Assembly (NCBI RefSeq): GCF_001429785.1
Contig: NZ_LMJF01000015.1
Span: 4,767-68,766 of the forward strand
Direction of reading: 5' to 3'
Source of the DNA: Lysobacter sp. Root916
Lineage (GTDB): Bacteria > Pseudomonadota > Gammaproteobacteria > Xanthomonadales > Xanthomonadaceae
Length of the DNA stretch: 64,000 bases
Shown: one piece after another, positions 32,654 to 41,547 of the stretch
How positions within the stretch are numbered: the stretch's first letter is position 1
How the letters are laid out: the number at the start of each line of letters is the position of its first letter
Notes under the pieces: generated by a model
What the model saw: only the letters and a program-made list of their open reading frames with translations
Database searches by the model: none
What the model was told of the DNA's origin: nothing
Made by a program: the position numbers and the translations under genes

Positions 32654-34732
32654 ATGAACCTGCGTCACGCTGTCCTGCCGTTGCTGATCGCGGCCGCGCT
32701 GCCCGCCACCGCCGCCCCGCGCGGCTTCGAAGTGCGCGACATGGCCACCATGGACCGCGTGTCCTCGCCGACCGTGTCGCCGGACGGGCGCCGGCTGGTG
32801 TTCGCCAAGCGCAAGGTCGATTTCGCCGCCAACAAGTCCAGCACCGGCCTGTTCGTCGAAGACCTGTTCGCGCGCGATGCGGCGCCGCCGCAGCCGCTCA
32901 CGCCCGCGGGCTGGAGCGTGAACTCGCCGGCCTTCTCGCCCGACGGCCGCACGGTTTACTTCCTCAGCGCCAAGTCCGGCAGCCAGCAGCTGTACTCGAT
33001 CCCGGCCACCGGCGGCACGCCCAAGCAGCTCACCGCGTTCGCGGCCGACGTCGGCAGCTTCCAGCTTTCGCCCGACGGCAAGCGCGTGGCCTTCAGCGCC
33101 GAGACCTACGTGGACTGCGACGCCGATCTGGCCTGCAGCAAGAAGCGCGTCGACGAGCGCGCGGCCAGCAAGGCCAGCGGCGTGGTCTTCGACCGCATGT
33201 TCGTACGTCACTGGGACGCCTGGAACGACGGTCGCCTGAATCGCCTGTTCGTGGTCGCGCTGCCGCAGGCGAACAAGCAGGGCGTGATCAAGCCGGTCGC
33301 CACCGCCACCCTGATCGGCGCCGACGTGATCGGCGACGTGCCTTCGCGCCCGTTCGGCGACAGCAGCGAGTACGCCTGGGCGCCCGACGGCGAGTCGTTG
33401 GTGCTGAGCGCGCGCCAGGCCGACGCCAAGGAGCCTTGGTCGACCAACTTCGATCTCTATCGCGTGCGCGCCGACGGCAGCGGCGCCGCTCAGAACCTCA
33501 CCCCCGACAATCCCGCCTGGGACACCGGCCCGGTGTTCAGCGACGACGGCGGCACCTTGTACTACCGCGCGATGAAGCGTCCGGGCTTCGAGGCCGACCG
33601 TTTCGGCCTGATGGCGCTGGACCTGGGCAGCGGCCAGCGCCGCGAGATCGCGCCGAAGTGGGACCGTTCGGCCGAGAACATCGTGCTGTCCGCCGACGGC
33701 AAGACCATCTACACCACCGCCCAGGACCTGGGCCAGTTGCCGGTGTTCGGCGTCGACATCGCCAACGGCAGCGCGACCCGCGTGATCGGCGAGGGCAGCG
33801 TGTCCTCGCTGGTGCGCGGCGGCCCGACCCTGGCCTTCACCCGTAACAGCCTCAAGAGCGGCGATCAGGTCTTCGTCGGCGGCGTCGAGGGCGCGCCGGT
33901 GCGCGCGATCACGCCCAGCGCCAGCGAGATGCTCAAGGACGTGGCTTTCGGCGACTACGAGCAGTTCGAGTTCAAGGGCTGGAACGGCGACACCGTGCGC
34001 GGCTACGTGGTCAAGCCCTGGAATTACCAGGAAGGCCAGCGCTATCCGGTCGCGTTCCTGATCCACGGCGGCCCGCAGGGCAGCTTCGGCGACGGCTGGA
34101 GCTATCGCTGGAATCCGCAGACCTACGCCGGCCAGGGCTATGCCGTGGTCATGATCGACTTCCACGGCTCCACCGGCTACGGCCAGGCCTTCACCGATGC
34201 GATCAGCCAGCATTGGGGCGATCGTCCGCTGGAAGACCTGCAGAAGGGCTGGGCGGCGGCGCAGAAGAAGTACTCCTTCCTCAACGGCGACAAAGCCTGC
34301 GCGCTGGGCGCGTCCTACGGCGGCTTCATGGTCAACTGGATCGCCGGCAACTGGAACCAGCCCTGGAAGTGCCTGGTCAATCACGACGGCGTGTTCGACC
34401 AGCGCATGATGGGCTACGCCACCGAGGAGCTGTGGTTCACCGAATGGGAGCAGGGCGGCACGCCTTACGCGGTGCCGAAGAACTACGAGCGCTTTAACCC
34501 GGTCAACCACGTCGACAAGTGGCGCGTGCCGATGCTGGTGGTGCACGGCCAGCTCGATTTCCGCATCCCGGTCGAACAGGGGCTGGCCGCGTTCACGGCG
34601 CTGCAGCGCCAGGGCATCGAGTCCAAGTTCCTGTATTTCCCCAACGAGAACCACTGGGTGCTCAAGCCGCAGAACAGCGTACTCTGGCACGACACGGTCA
34701 ATGGCTGGCTGAAGCAGCACATCGGTCAGTGA
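32654..34732 (+). CDS. Secreted S9 family dipeptidyl/acylaminoacyl peptidase
   Basis: 692 residues with a signal peptide (MNLRHAVLPLLIAAALPATA). A beta-propeller with WD40-like repeats (SPTVSPDGRRLVFAKRK, SPAFSPDGRTVYFLSAKSG, FQLSPDGKRVAFSAE) is followed by an alpha/beta-hydrolase domain with GASYGGFMVNWIAG (Ser554), HGQLDFRIPVEQG (Asp) and PNENHWVLKPQN (His). It belongs to a different S9 branch from the three tandem genes. It is divergent from the POT gene, with a 127-bp gap that should hold both promoters. It probably trims peptides in the periplasm for the POT transporter. Confidence 0.92.
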   Translation: MNLRHAVLPLLIAAALPATAAPRGFEVRDMATMDRVSSPTVSPDGRRLVFAKRKVDFAANKSSTGLFVEDLFARDAAPPQPLTPAGWSVNSPAFSPDGRTVYFLSAKSGSQQLYSIPATGGTPKQLTAFAADVGSFQLSPDGKRVAFSAETYVDCDADLACSKKRVDERAASKASGVVFDRMFVRHWDAWNDGRLNRLFVVALPQANKQGVIKPVATATLIGADVIGDVPSRPFGDSSEYAWAPDGESLVLSARQADAKEPWSTNFDLYRVRADGSGAAQNLTPDNPAWDTGPVFSDDGGTLYYRAMKRPGFEADRFGLMALDLGSGQRREIAPKWDRSAENIVLSADGKTIYTTAQDLGQLPVFGVDIANGSATRVIGEGSVSSLVRGGPTLAFTRNSLKSGDQVFVGGVEGAPVRAITPSASEMLKDVAFGDYEQFEFKGWNGDTVRGYVVKPWNYQEGQRYPVAFLIHGGPQGSFGDGWSYRWNPQTYAGQGYAVVMIDFHGSTGYGQAFTDAISQHWGDRPLEDLQKGWAAAQKKYSFLNGDKACALGASYGGFMVNWIAGNWNQPWKCLVNHDGVFDQRMMGYATEELWFTEWEQGGTPYAVPKNYERFNPVNHVDKWRVPMLVVHGQLDFRIPVEQGLAAFTALQRQGIESKFLYFPNENHWVLKPQNSVLWHDTVNGWLKQHIGQ

Positions 34733-34740
34733 GTTTGCGC

Positions 34741-34764
34741 CCCTCTCCCGCGCGCGGGAGAGGG
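34741..34764. repeat. 24-bp perfect palindrome, REP-like
   Basis: A perfect palindrome whose left half is CCCTCTCCCGCG, followed by TTAGGGCGAGGGTGCG, 8 bp after the S9 stop. Such GAGAGGG-type elements are, from general knowledge, a frequent intergenic repeat in Xanthomonadaceae. It could also form a terminator stem. Only one copy was noticed in this window. Confidence 0.6.
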
Positions 34765-34890
34765 TTAGGGCGAGGGTGCGTGTGCGTGTGCGCGACAGTG
34801 TAGGCTGCCTAAGTCGCAGACGCACCGCATCGCACGCAGCCGTTCGGCATGGCGATGATGCGGTTGTCACCGCATCCTACGAATCTCGAA

Positions 34891-34920
34891 AAAAGGCCGC
34901 CCAAGGGCGGCCTTTTCTTT
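34891..34920. terminator. Bidirectional intrinsic terminator
   Basis: AAAAGGCCGCCC and GGGCGGCCTTTT with an AA loop, followed by CTTT. It lies 18 bp from the ybdD stop (minus strand) and 158 bp past the S9 stop (plus strand), between converging genes. Confidence 0.9.
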
Positions 34921-34937
34921 GCGGCGATACGGCGCCC

Positions 34938-35174
34938 TCAACAACAGCGCGACCGGCCCTTCCCGTACCGCGCCAACATCCGCTCATGGAAGAAGGCATC
35001 GCGCGACATCGGTGCTACATCCGGATGCGCGCGCCGCATGTGTTCGACGTAGTAGTCGTAGTCGGGTATCCCGATCGCCAGGCGCGCGGTCTGCGCCGCC
35101 GTGCGCCACCAGCGCAACAGCAGCGACCAGACCAGCAGACCGGCCTCAGCGAGCCAGCGTATCGAGCGCGACAT
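34938..35174 (-). CDS. ybdD: YbdD/YjiX family small protein
   Basis: 78 residues containing the family core [20 protein letters not shown] followed by [16 protein letters not shown], and ending in a Cys pair. YbdD-type proteins (DUF466) are encoded directly after cstA and are needed for CstA/BtsT-type transport activity. The start at 35174 overlaps the 3' end of cstA by 29 bp, showing coupling. The N-terminal 20 residues are hydrophobic with tryptophans ([14 protein letters not shown]), which could place it at the membrane. Confidence 0.9.
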   Translation of the reverse strand: MSRSIRWLAEAGLLVWSLLLRWWRTAAQTARLAIGIPDYDYYVEHMRRAHPDVAPMSRDAFFHERMLARYGKGRSRCC

Positions 35175-37206
35175 AATCGCTCTCCTTGGCCGTGGCCACG
35201 TTGTTGCGACGCGCCGCGAAGGCCGCGCGCAGGCCAAAGAACACCGTCGCCACCACCACCGCGACGAACAGCGCGGTCAGGCCGGCGTCGAGGTAGTTGT
35301 TGAACACCACCCGCTGCATTTCCTCGACCGACTTGGCCGGGGCCAGCACCTCGCCGCGCGCTGCGGCGTCGGCGAACTTGCGCGCGTTGGCGATGAAACC
35401 GATCTTGGGGTTGGGGTCGAACAGCTTCTGCCAGCCCGCGGCGAGGGTGCAGATCAGCAGCCAGACGGTCGGGATCAGCGGAATCCACAGGTACTTCTCG
35501 CGCTTCATCTTCACCATCACCACGCAGCAGAACACCAGCGCCAGGCCGGCGAGCATCTGATTGGCGATGCCGAACAGCGGCCACAGGGTGTTGATGCCGC
35601 CCAGCGGATCGACCACGCCCTGGTACAGGAAGTAGCCCCACATCGACACCGCGAGCAGGGTGCTGGCGATGTTGGCGGCCCAACTGTCGGTGCGCTGGAA
35701 CGGCGCGTAGGCCAGGCCGACCAGTTCCTGGATCATGAAGCGCGCCACGCGTGTGCCGGCGTCGATGGTGGTCAGGATGAACAGCGCTTCGAACAGGATC
35801 GCGTAGTGGTACCAGAAGGCCATCATGCCGTCGCCCGGGATCAGCCCGTGCAGGATCTGGGCCATGCCCACCGCCAGGGTCGGGGCGCCGCCGGTGCGCG
35901 ACAGGATCGTGCCTTCGCCGATTTCCTTGGCGGTGGCGGTCAACACGTCGGGGGTGATCACGAAGCCCCAGTTGGAGATCGCCAGGGCGGCCGATTCGGC
36001 GGTGGTGCCGATCAGCGCGCCCGGCGAGTTCATCGCGAAATAGACGCCCGGCTGCAGCACGCAGGCGGCGATCAGGGCCATGATCGCGACGAAGGCTTCC
36101 ATCAACATGCCGCCGTAGCCGACCAGGCGGATGTCGCCTTCGCTGGAAATCATCTTGGGCGTGGTGCCCGAGGAGATCAGCGAGTGGAAGCCGGACACCG
36201 CGCCGCAGGCGATGGTGATGAACAGGAACGGGAACAGCTTGCCGGAGAACACCGGGCCGGTGCCGTCGACGAACTGGGTCATCGCCGGCATCTGCAGATG
36301 CGGCGCGGCGATCACGATCGCCAGGGCCAGCACCAGCACCGTGCCGATCTTGAGGAAGGTCGACAGGTAGTCGCGCGGCGCCAGCAGGAACCACACCGGC
36401 AGCACCGAGGCGATGAAGCCGTAGCCGATCATCAGCCAGGCCAGGGTCGTGCCCTTGAGGTGGAAGATCTCGCCCCAGGTCGGGTCCGCGGCGACCTTGC
36501 CGCCCAGCCAGATCGCCAGCAGCAACAGGACGAAGCCGATGATCGACACTTCCAGGATGCGGCCCGGGCGGAAGTAGCGCAGGTACACGCCCATCAGGAT
36601 CGCGATCGGGATGGTCATGGCGACCGTGAAGGTGCCCCAGGGGCTTTCCGCCAGGGCCTTGACCACCACCAGCGCCAGCACCGCCAGCAGGATCACCATG
36701 ATCATCAGGATGCCGATCATCGAGATCACGCCGGCCGCGGGACCCATCTCGGCGCGGATCATCTCGCCCAGCGAGCGCCCGTCGCGGCGGGTGGAGAAGA
36801 ACAGCACCAGCATGTCCTGGACCGCGCCGGCCAGGACCACGCCGAACAGGATCCACAAGGTGCCGGGCAGGTAGCCCATCTGCGCCGCCAGCACCGGGCC
36901 GACCAGCGGGCCGGCGCCGGCGATGGCCGCGAAGTGGTGGCCGAACACCACGCTCTTCTCGGTGGGGACGTAGTCCAGGCCGTCGTTGCGGCGCCAGGCC
37001 GGGGTCGCGCGGCTGGGATCGACCAGCAGGGCGCGCTGGGCGATGAAGCGGCCGTAGAAGCGATAGGCGATGGTGAACGTGGAGACCGCCGCGACCACCA
37101 GCCACATCGCGCTGATGGATTCGCCGCGGTTCAGGGCCACGGTACCCAGGCAGAACGCCGCCAGTACCGCGAGCAGGCCCCAACCGAGCCAGGACAGAGC
37201 TTTCAT
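35146..37206 (-). CDS. cstA: Carbon starvation protein A (peptide/pyruvate transporter)
   Basis: 686 residues with about 16-18 membrane segments. Conserved CstA stretches include [39 protein letters not shown] and the [17 protein letters not shown] region. CstA imports peptides or pyruvate on carbon starvation. The ATG at 37206 follows a good GGAGAGG site; longer starts add 39 unlikely residues. With the POT and S9 genes it makes a peptide-use region. A partly symmetric site 77 bp upstream is listed separately. Confidence 0.94.
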   Translation of the reverse strand: MKALSWLGWGLLAVLAAFCLGTVALNRGESISAMWLVVAAVSTFTIAYRFYGRFIAQRALLVDPSRATPAWRRNDGLDYVPTEKSVVFGHHFAAIAGAGPLVGPVLAAQMGYLPGTLWILFGVVLAGAVQDMLVLFFSTRRDGRSLGEMIRAEMGPAAGVISMIGILMIMVILLAVLALVVVKALAESPWGTFTVAMTIPIAILMGVYLRYFRPGRILEVSIIGFVLLLLAIWLGGKVAADPTWGEIFHLKGTTLAWLMIGYGFIASVLPVWFLLAPRDYLSTFLKIGTVLVLALAIVIAAPHLQMPAMTQFVDGTGPVFSGKLFPFLFITIACGAVSGFHSLISSGTTPKMISSEGDIRLVGYGGMLMEAFVAIMALIAACVLQPGVYFAMNSPGALIGTTAESAALAISNWGFVITPDVLTATAKEIGEGTILSRTGGAPTLAVGMAQILHGLIPGDGMMAFWYHYAILFEALFILTTIDAGTRVARFMIQELVGLAYAPFQRTDSWAANIASTLLAVSMWGYFLYQGVVDPLGGINTLWPLFGIANQMLAGLALVFCCVVMVKMKREKYLWIPLIPTVWLLICTLAAGWQKLFDPNPKIGFIANARKFADAAARGEVLAPAKSVEEMQRVVFNNYLDAGLTALFVAVVVATVFFGLRAAFAARRNNVATAKESDYVALDTLAR

Positions 37207-37282
37207 CGACGCCTCTCCAAATGGACTTGGGCAGCGTCGCCCCTGGGTCCGCCCGGGGTCAATGCGCAGTGCGGCATCGGGG

Positions 37283-37300
37283 CTAGTACTTTGGTCTAAG
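37283..37300 (-). promoter_or_regulatory. Candidate regulatory site upstream of cstA
   Basis: The minus strand reads CTTAGACCAAAGTACTAG, a partly symmetric CTAG/CTTAG-ended element, 77 bp upstream of the cstA start. It resembles, from memory and without certainty, sites used by response regulators that control acetate and pyruvate uptake genes in gammaproteobacteria. No promoter hexamers were placed with confidence. Confidence 0.35.
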
Positions 37301-37351
37301 GCCGGGCGATGGCCGCTATTCATCGGCGCGCGACGGCCCAGGCTCTGCTCA

Positions 37352-37465
37352 GGGGTAGGAGCGGCGTGAGCCGCGACCGTGAGGCTTCGGCGACGACGCG
37401 GTCGCGGATCGCGGTTGCGCGGCTATGGGATATAGCGCGGTCGCGGCTTACGCCGCTCCTACCCC
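37352..37465. repeat. 114-bp element with 28-bp inverted ends
   Basis: The left end GGGGTAGGAGCGGCGTGAGC plus CGCGACCG (37352-37379) and the right end (37438-37465) are inverted copies with a single mismatch. The interior is rich in CGCGG blocks. It lies between cstA and the CorA-type gene, with no coding frame. The layout fits a REP-type paired element (BIME) of the sort spread through Xanthomonadaceae; a non-autonomous mobile element is the other reading. Confidence 0.75.
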
Positions 37466-37502
37466 AAAGCGGATGCGTGGCGGATGTCGGGTGCCGCTTG
37501 GG

Positions 37503-38504
37503 CTACAACCACTTGGCGCGGCGCAGCAGGCCGAACAGGACCACGCAGACCACGGCGGTTATGCCGATCACGATCCAGTAGCTGTGCTCGCCCGCGAGTT
37601 CCGGCATGTGGACGAAGTTCATGCCGTACCAGCTCGCGATCAGGGTCGGCGCGGCCAGCAGCGCGGCCCAGCCGGCCAGGCGCTTGACCACCTCGCCCTG
37701 GCGGATGGTCACCAGCGACAGGTTCACGCTCATCGCCGCGGTCAGCATCTCGCGCAGGGTGTCGGTGGTTTCGTTGATGCGCACGGCGTGGTCGAGCACG
37801 TCGCGGAAATACAGCTGGCTTTCCTCGTCGATCAGGGCGCTGCGCGAGCGCGCGAGCTGGCCCAGGATGTCCTGCAGCGGCGATACCGCCATGCGCAGGC
37901 GGGTGAGTTCGCGCTTGAGGTCGTAGAGCTTTTCGACCGTGCCCTTGCGGAAGTCCTCGGCGAACACGTCCTTTTCCAGCTCGTTGAGCTCCTGGCTGAA
38001 CTCGTCGACGATCGGGGTGAAATTGTCGACCACCATGTCCAGCACCACGTACAGCGCCGAGGCCGGGCCGTGCCGCAGTTCCTCTGATTCGCGCTCCAGG
38101 CGCAGGCGCGCGGCCGCGTAGCTGCTGGAGGCGCCGTGGCGCACCGAGACCAGGTAGCGCGGACCGACGAACAAGTGGGTTTCGCCGAAGCGGATATGGC
38201 TGTCGACGGTCTGCGCGGTGTGCACGACGATGAACAGCGAATTGCCGTAGGTTTCGATCTTGGGGCGCTGATGCGCGTTGTGCGCATCCTCGATCGCCAG
38301 ATCGTGCAGGCAGAATTCTTCCTGCAGCTTCTCCAGGATGCCTTCGTCGGGCTCGTACAGGCCGACCCAGACGAAGCTGCCGTCGTCGACCGCGAGCACG
38401 TCGCTGATCTGGTCCAGGCTGATGTCGCTGCGAACGCCTTCGCGGCTGTAGGCCGCGCAGTTGATCACGCACTGAGGCAGGTTGGGATCCTTCATCCCGC
38501 GCAT
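37503..38504 (-). CDS. CorA family Mg2+/divalent cation channel
   Basis: About 333 residues. The N-terminal alpha/beta domain (NCAAYSREGVRSDISLDQIS, SFVWVGLYEPDEGILEKLQE) leads into long helices (RHGPASALYVVLDMVVDN through DVLDHAVRINETTDTLREML) and two C-terminal membrane segments. The signature YGMNFVHMPEL lies between the two membrane segments, where CorA has its selectivity filter. This may be Mg2+/Co2+ uptake or, like ZntB, another metal; YGMNF favours Mg2+. Two nearby ATGs (38504 and 38495) are both possible starts. Confidence 0.92.
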   Translation of the reverse strand: MRGMKDPNLPQCVINCAAYSREGVRSDISLDQISDVLAVDDGSFVWVGLYEPDEGILEKLQEEFCLHDLAIEDAHNAHQRPKIETYGNSLFIVVHTAQTVDSHIRFGETHLFVGPRYLVSVRHGASSSYAAARLRLERESEELRHGPASALYVVLDMVVDNFTPIVDEFSQELNELEKDVFAEDFRKGTVEKLYDLKRELTRLRMAVSPLQDILGQLARSRSALIDEESQLYFRDVLDHAVRINETTDTLREMLTAAMSVNLSLVTIRQGEVVKRLAGWAALLAAPTLIASWYGMNFVHMPELAGEHSYWIVIGITAVVCVVLFGLLRRAKWL

Positions 38505-38546
38505 CGTGCCCGTGCGAGGCCGCGCGGGCAAGCCGCGCGCGTTCCC

Positions 38547-39830
38547 TCAGCGCTTGCGAAAGCCCGCGAGCAGGCCCAAATGCAGGGGCAGGATCAGGCT
38601 GATCCAGTGCACGTTGCGCTGCGGCTGCATCGGCAGCCAATGCGCGAACAGCGCCAGCACCGCGCAGGCCGCGACCGCCGCCAGGATGCGCCCGAACCAG
38701 GGCCCGGCATCGCGTCCGCGCAGCACGCGCCAACCGCCCAGCCACAACAGCCAGCACAGCGGATTGAACAGCAGCAGGTTCTGGTTGGCCCAGCCGTAGG
38801 TGTGTTGGGTACCGAACCAGATGAACAGCATCAGCGCCGACAGGATGCCGCACAGGGTCCACAACGGCAGCGCGATCGCCGCCAGCAGGCGCGGGCGGCG
38901 CCGGCCCAGCCAGGCCAGGCCCAGCCCGACGACCACGCCGGACAGGGCCCAGGGCACCCAGTCGATCGGGGCGTCGACCGGTTCGGGCGCGATCCGATGC
39001 GGCAGGATTTCCTGTTCGGACAGGACCAGCGGGCGGCCCTGGGTGTTCTTGGTCTCGCGCAGCGCCGCGGCCAGGCGCATCGGCACGTAGGACTCGCTCC
39101 ACACCGGCAACGGGCGATCGGCCGACGGCCCCAGGCCGATGTCGAAGCCCAGCCACATCCACGGCGCGGGCGAGGCCAGGCGCACCGCCTCGCTGCGGAA
39201 GGTGCTGCCGTGCGAGCGGCCCTCGATCTGCCGGCGCAGCGCGCCGCCCAGCGCCCGGTCGATGGCGTCGCGCACGCGGGTGGCGCAGTTGTCGTCGAAG
39301 TACTGGTAGCGGTAGTAGGCGTTCTCGGGCTTGGCGTTCTCGGCCAGGGTGGCGGCAAGCGTGCGCGCCTGATCGTCGTCCAGGTCCAGCCACTGGATCG
39401 ACACGCCGCGGCCTTCCTCGCGGTACAGCGCCAGGTCCTGCTCGAATGGCAGCGCGGCCAGGCGGTAGCGCATGTCGTTGCGCATGAAGCGGGCGACGAA
39501 GTCCGGCGCTTCCGGGTCGAAGAAGCCGAAGTTGTAGGAGGTGGCCGCGCCGGTGTCGGGATCCAGCACCACGATCGAGTCGTGGCCGAAGCGTTCCCAG
39601 AAAATCTCGCCCGGCTGCATGGTCGCCATGCCGATGCGCGGTACGGCCGCGGATGCCGTGGCGACGGTCGGCGGCTCGCTTTGCGTCGAGGCGTCCTGCG
39701 GCGCGGCCTGCTCGGGCGGCGCGGCAGAGGCGACCATGGCGCACAGCCACAGTGCGGCGACGGCGAACAGCGAGGGCAGGGCGCGGCGTATGGAGTTCAA
39801 GGCGGACAGCCGGTCGTCGGGTCGGGCCAT
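38547..39830 (-). CDS. DUF4105 family membrane protein
   Basis: 427 residues. A signal peptide or anchor (LPSLFAVAALWLCAMVASAA) is followed by a soluble domain with MQPGEIFWERFGHDSIVVLD, ATSYNFGFFDPEAPDFVARF and the YFDDNCATRVRDAIDRALGG region, where H, N and C are set out as in NlpC/P60-like or lipocalin-type active sites. Five membrane helices end the protein. DUF4105 has no assigned reaction. The start at 39830 is just ahead of the signal; the open frame extends further up but is Arg/Pro-rich. It is upstream of the CorA-type gene on the same strand, 42 bp away. Confidence 0.8.
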   Translation of the reverse strand: MARPDDRLSALNSIRRALPSLFAVAALWLCAMVASAAPPEQAAPQDASTQSEPPTVATASAAVPRIGMATMQPGEIFWERFGHDSIVVLDPDTGAATSYNFGFFDPEAPDFVARFMRNDMRYRLAALPFEQDLALYREEGRGVSIQWLDLDDDQARTLAATLAENAKPENAYYRYQYFDDNCATRVRDAIDRALGGALRRQIEGRSHGSTFRSEAVRLASPAPWMWLGFDIGLGPSADRPLPVWSESYVPMRLAAALRETKNTQGRPLVLSEQEILPHRIAPEPVDAPIDWVPWALSGVVVGLGLAWLGRRRPRLLAAIALPLWTLCGILSALMLFIWFGTQHTYGWANQNLLLFNPLCWLLWLGGWRVLRGRDAGPWFGRILAAVAACAVLALFAHWLPMQPQRNVHWISLILPLHLGLLAGFRKR

Positions 39831-39928
39831 TCTAAGCGGCGCGGCTGACGGGGGCATGATCGGGGCGCGACGGATGCGGTTCGCGCTCGTCGGGCGGACT
39901 CGGTGGAGACGTGGTCGGGATAGTGCGC

Positions 39929-40355
39929 CTAGGGATCGTGGCTGCAACCGGCATAGTCCGGATCGTCGGCGCGCAGGCTGCGGTACGGTAAGTCAGGGTA
40001 ACGGTAAGTCAGGCCCTGCACCGGATGGAAGTTGATCCGGTGCGGGTAGTCCAGCGCCACGCCGTCCGGTACCGCGATTTCCAAAGTGCGCGTCCAGCCA
40101 GCGCAGGCCGATGCCGTGCTTGAGCGAACCGAAGTCGACGACCCTGCTGCCCAAGCGCTCGGAGCCGGCCTTGCACCAGCTTTCGGCCTGGGTGCCGCCG
40201 TGGCCCGGCCGGTCATGCTCTTCGCTCAGGGATAGGACGCGCTGTACTTTTCGTCCGGAGCGACGACCGGCCTGCTGACAGGTTCTGGTGCTGGGGCAGC
40301 CCGCGAGCGGGACCGGTAGGACTGCGAAGCCGGCGATGACAGTGAGTCGAGTCAT
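39929..40355 (-). pseudogene. Frameshifted small lipoprotein gene
   Basis: The start encodes a lipoprotein signal (MTRLTVIAGFAVLPVPLAGC, with lipobox LAGC). The frame stays protein-like to about LKHGIGLRWLDA. It then becomes Gly/Pro/Arg junk, while the next frame continues with TLEIAVPDGVALDYPHRINF, ITYRY-like LTYRYPDLPYRSLRADD and the end YAGCSHDP. The break is near 40085-40093, in a GCGCGC-like run, and fits loss of two bases. It may be a recent pseudogene or a sequencing error. The family is not recognised. Confidence 0.65.
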
Positions 40356-40375
40356 TGCCAGCTTATTCAGGGCGG

Positions 40376-41239
40376 TCAGTCTTTGCCGAGCACGCCGACG
40401 TGGAAGGCGTGCACGCGGCGCGCATCGGCGCTGGCGACACGGAACACGAAGCGCCCCAAGGTGAGTTCCTCGCCGGCCTCGGGCAGGTGCCCGATCGCGG
40501 CCGTGATCAAGCCGCCGATGGTGTCGTATTCGTCGTCGTCGAAGTCGGCGCCGAAACGCTCGTTGAAATCGGCGATCGGGGTCAGCGCGTCGACCACGTA
40601 CTGGCCGTCGGCCTGGGCCGCGATCAGCGCGTTCGGGTCCTCGGCATCGTCGTGCTCGTCGTCGATCTCACCGACGATCTGCTCCAGCACGTCCTCGATG
40701 GTCAGCAATCCGGCGACGCCGCCGTGTTCGTCGATCACGATCGCCATGTGGTTGCGCGATTGGCGGAACTCGCGCAGCAGCACATCCAGGCGCTTGGACT
40801 CGGGGATCAGCACCGCCGGGCGCAGCAGCTCATGGATGGTGCCGGGGCCGTTGTCGGCGACCACGCCGCGCAGCAGGTCCTTGGCCAACAGCACGCCCAG
40901 GATTTCGTCCTTGTCCTCGCCGTGAACGGGGAAGCGCGAATGGCCGGATTCGACCACCAGCTTCATCAGGTCGAGGAACTTGCCGTCGGCGGGCAGCACG
41001 ACCATCTGCGAGCGCGGGATCATCACATCGCCCACGGTGAGGTCGGACACCGCGATCGCGCCTTCCATCATGCGCAGGGTATCGGCGGCGATCAGCCCAT
41101 CGGCCTGAGCGTCGCGCAACAGCTCGACCAGGTCTTCGCGGGTGGTGGGTTCGCCGGACAGCGCCGAACTGATCCGCTCCAGCCAGGAGCGTCGTTTCTC
41201 CGGATGTTCGCTGTGTTGACTACTGTCGTCCTCGGACAT
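40376..41239 (-). CDS. corC: CBS-domain protein CorC/YbeX
   Basis: 287 residues. There is no membrane part, so this is the short CorC form rather than the DUF21-containing one. It has a pair of CBS domains (VGDVMIPRSQMVVLPADG, HSRFPVHGEDKDEILGVLLA, and FRQSRNHMAIVIDEHGGVAG) and a C-terminal transporter-associated domain (DALTPIADFNERFGADF through GHLPEAGEELTLGRFVFRVA). CorC proteins affect Mg2+/Co2+ resistance and, with YbeY, ribosome-related functions. In related bacteria this gene directly follows phoH-ybeY; here those lie 12.7 kb away. It is near a CorA-type channel gene, which may be relevant to Mg2+. Confidence 0.92.
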   Translation of the reverse strand: MSEDDSSQHSEHPEKRRSWLERISSALSGEPTTREDLVELLRDAQADGLIAADTLRMMEGAIAVSDLTVGDVMIPRSQMVVLPADGKFLDLMKLVVESGHSRFPVHGEDKDEILGVLLAKDLLRGVVADNGPGTIHELLRPAVLIPESKRLDVLLREFRQSRNHMAIVIDEHGGVAGLLTIEDVLEQIVGEIDDEHDDAEDPNALIAAQADGQYVVDALTPIADFNERFGADFDDDEYDTIGGLITAAIGHLPEAGEELTLGRFVFRVASADARRVHAFHVGVLGKD

Positions 41240-41477
41240 TCGATGCGTGCACTAAGCCCTTGGGGGCAGGGCGAGGCCGCCAGTTTAACCCGGATGCCCG
41301 GCCGGATCGCTGCCGGGTCCCGGCGCAGGGCGGGTAGGCGGTTCGAATCGGCCTCGCCCGGATGCCCGATCGCACGTCCCTGCGGGCCGCCAGGGCCTGC
41401 ACAGGCCGCGCTACGGGCGCTGCGCCGGCCTAGTACAGCGCCAGGATCTGCCCGCTCAGGAGCGTGGCCAAACGGTG

Positions 41478-41541
41478 CCCCGCGCCGACACCGGGGAATG
41501 CGCCGGCGCGGGGTCCGTACCGCGCCGCCGAGACGGCGCGG
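41478..41541. terminator. Two GC hairpins after the GspH-like gene
   Basis: On the minus strand, just past the pseudopilin stop, come an 8-bp stem (arms at 41520-41527 and 41534-41541) and a 10-bp stem (arms at 41478-41487, CCCCGCGCCG, and 41504-41513). Neither has a T-run, so they are more likely transcript-stabilising or Rho-type ends. The region between corC and this gene (41240-41547) otherwise shows nothing coding. Confidence 0.45.
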
Positions 41542-41547
41542 GGGGGC

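Noticed and set aside
30733-33846. Thousand-codon plus-strand frame across the POT gene
   Set aside because: Shadow of the minus-strand POT gene and of the S9 gene; His/Gln/Asp-rich with no motif.
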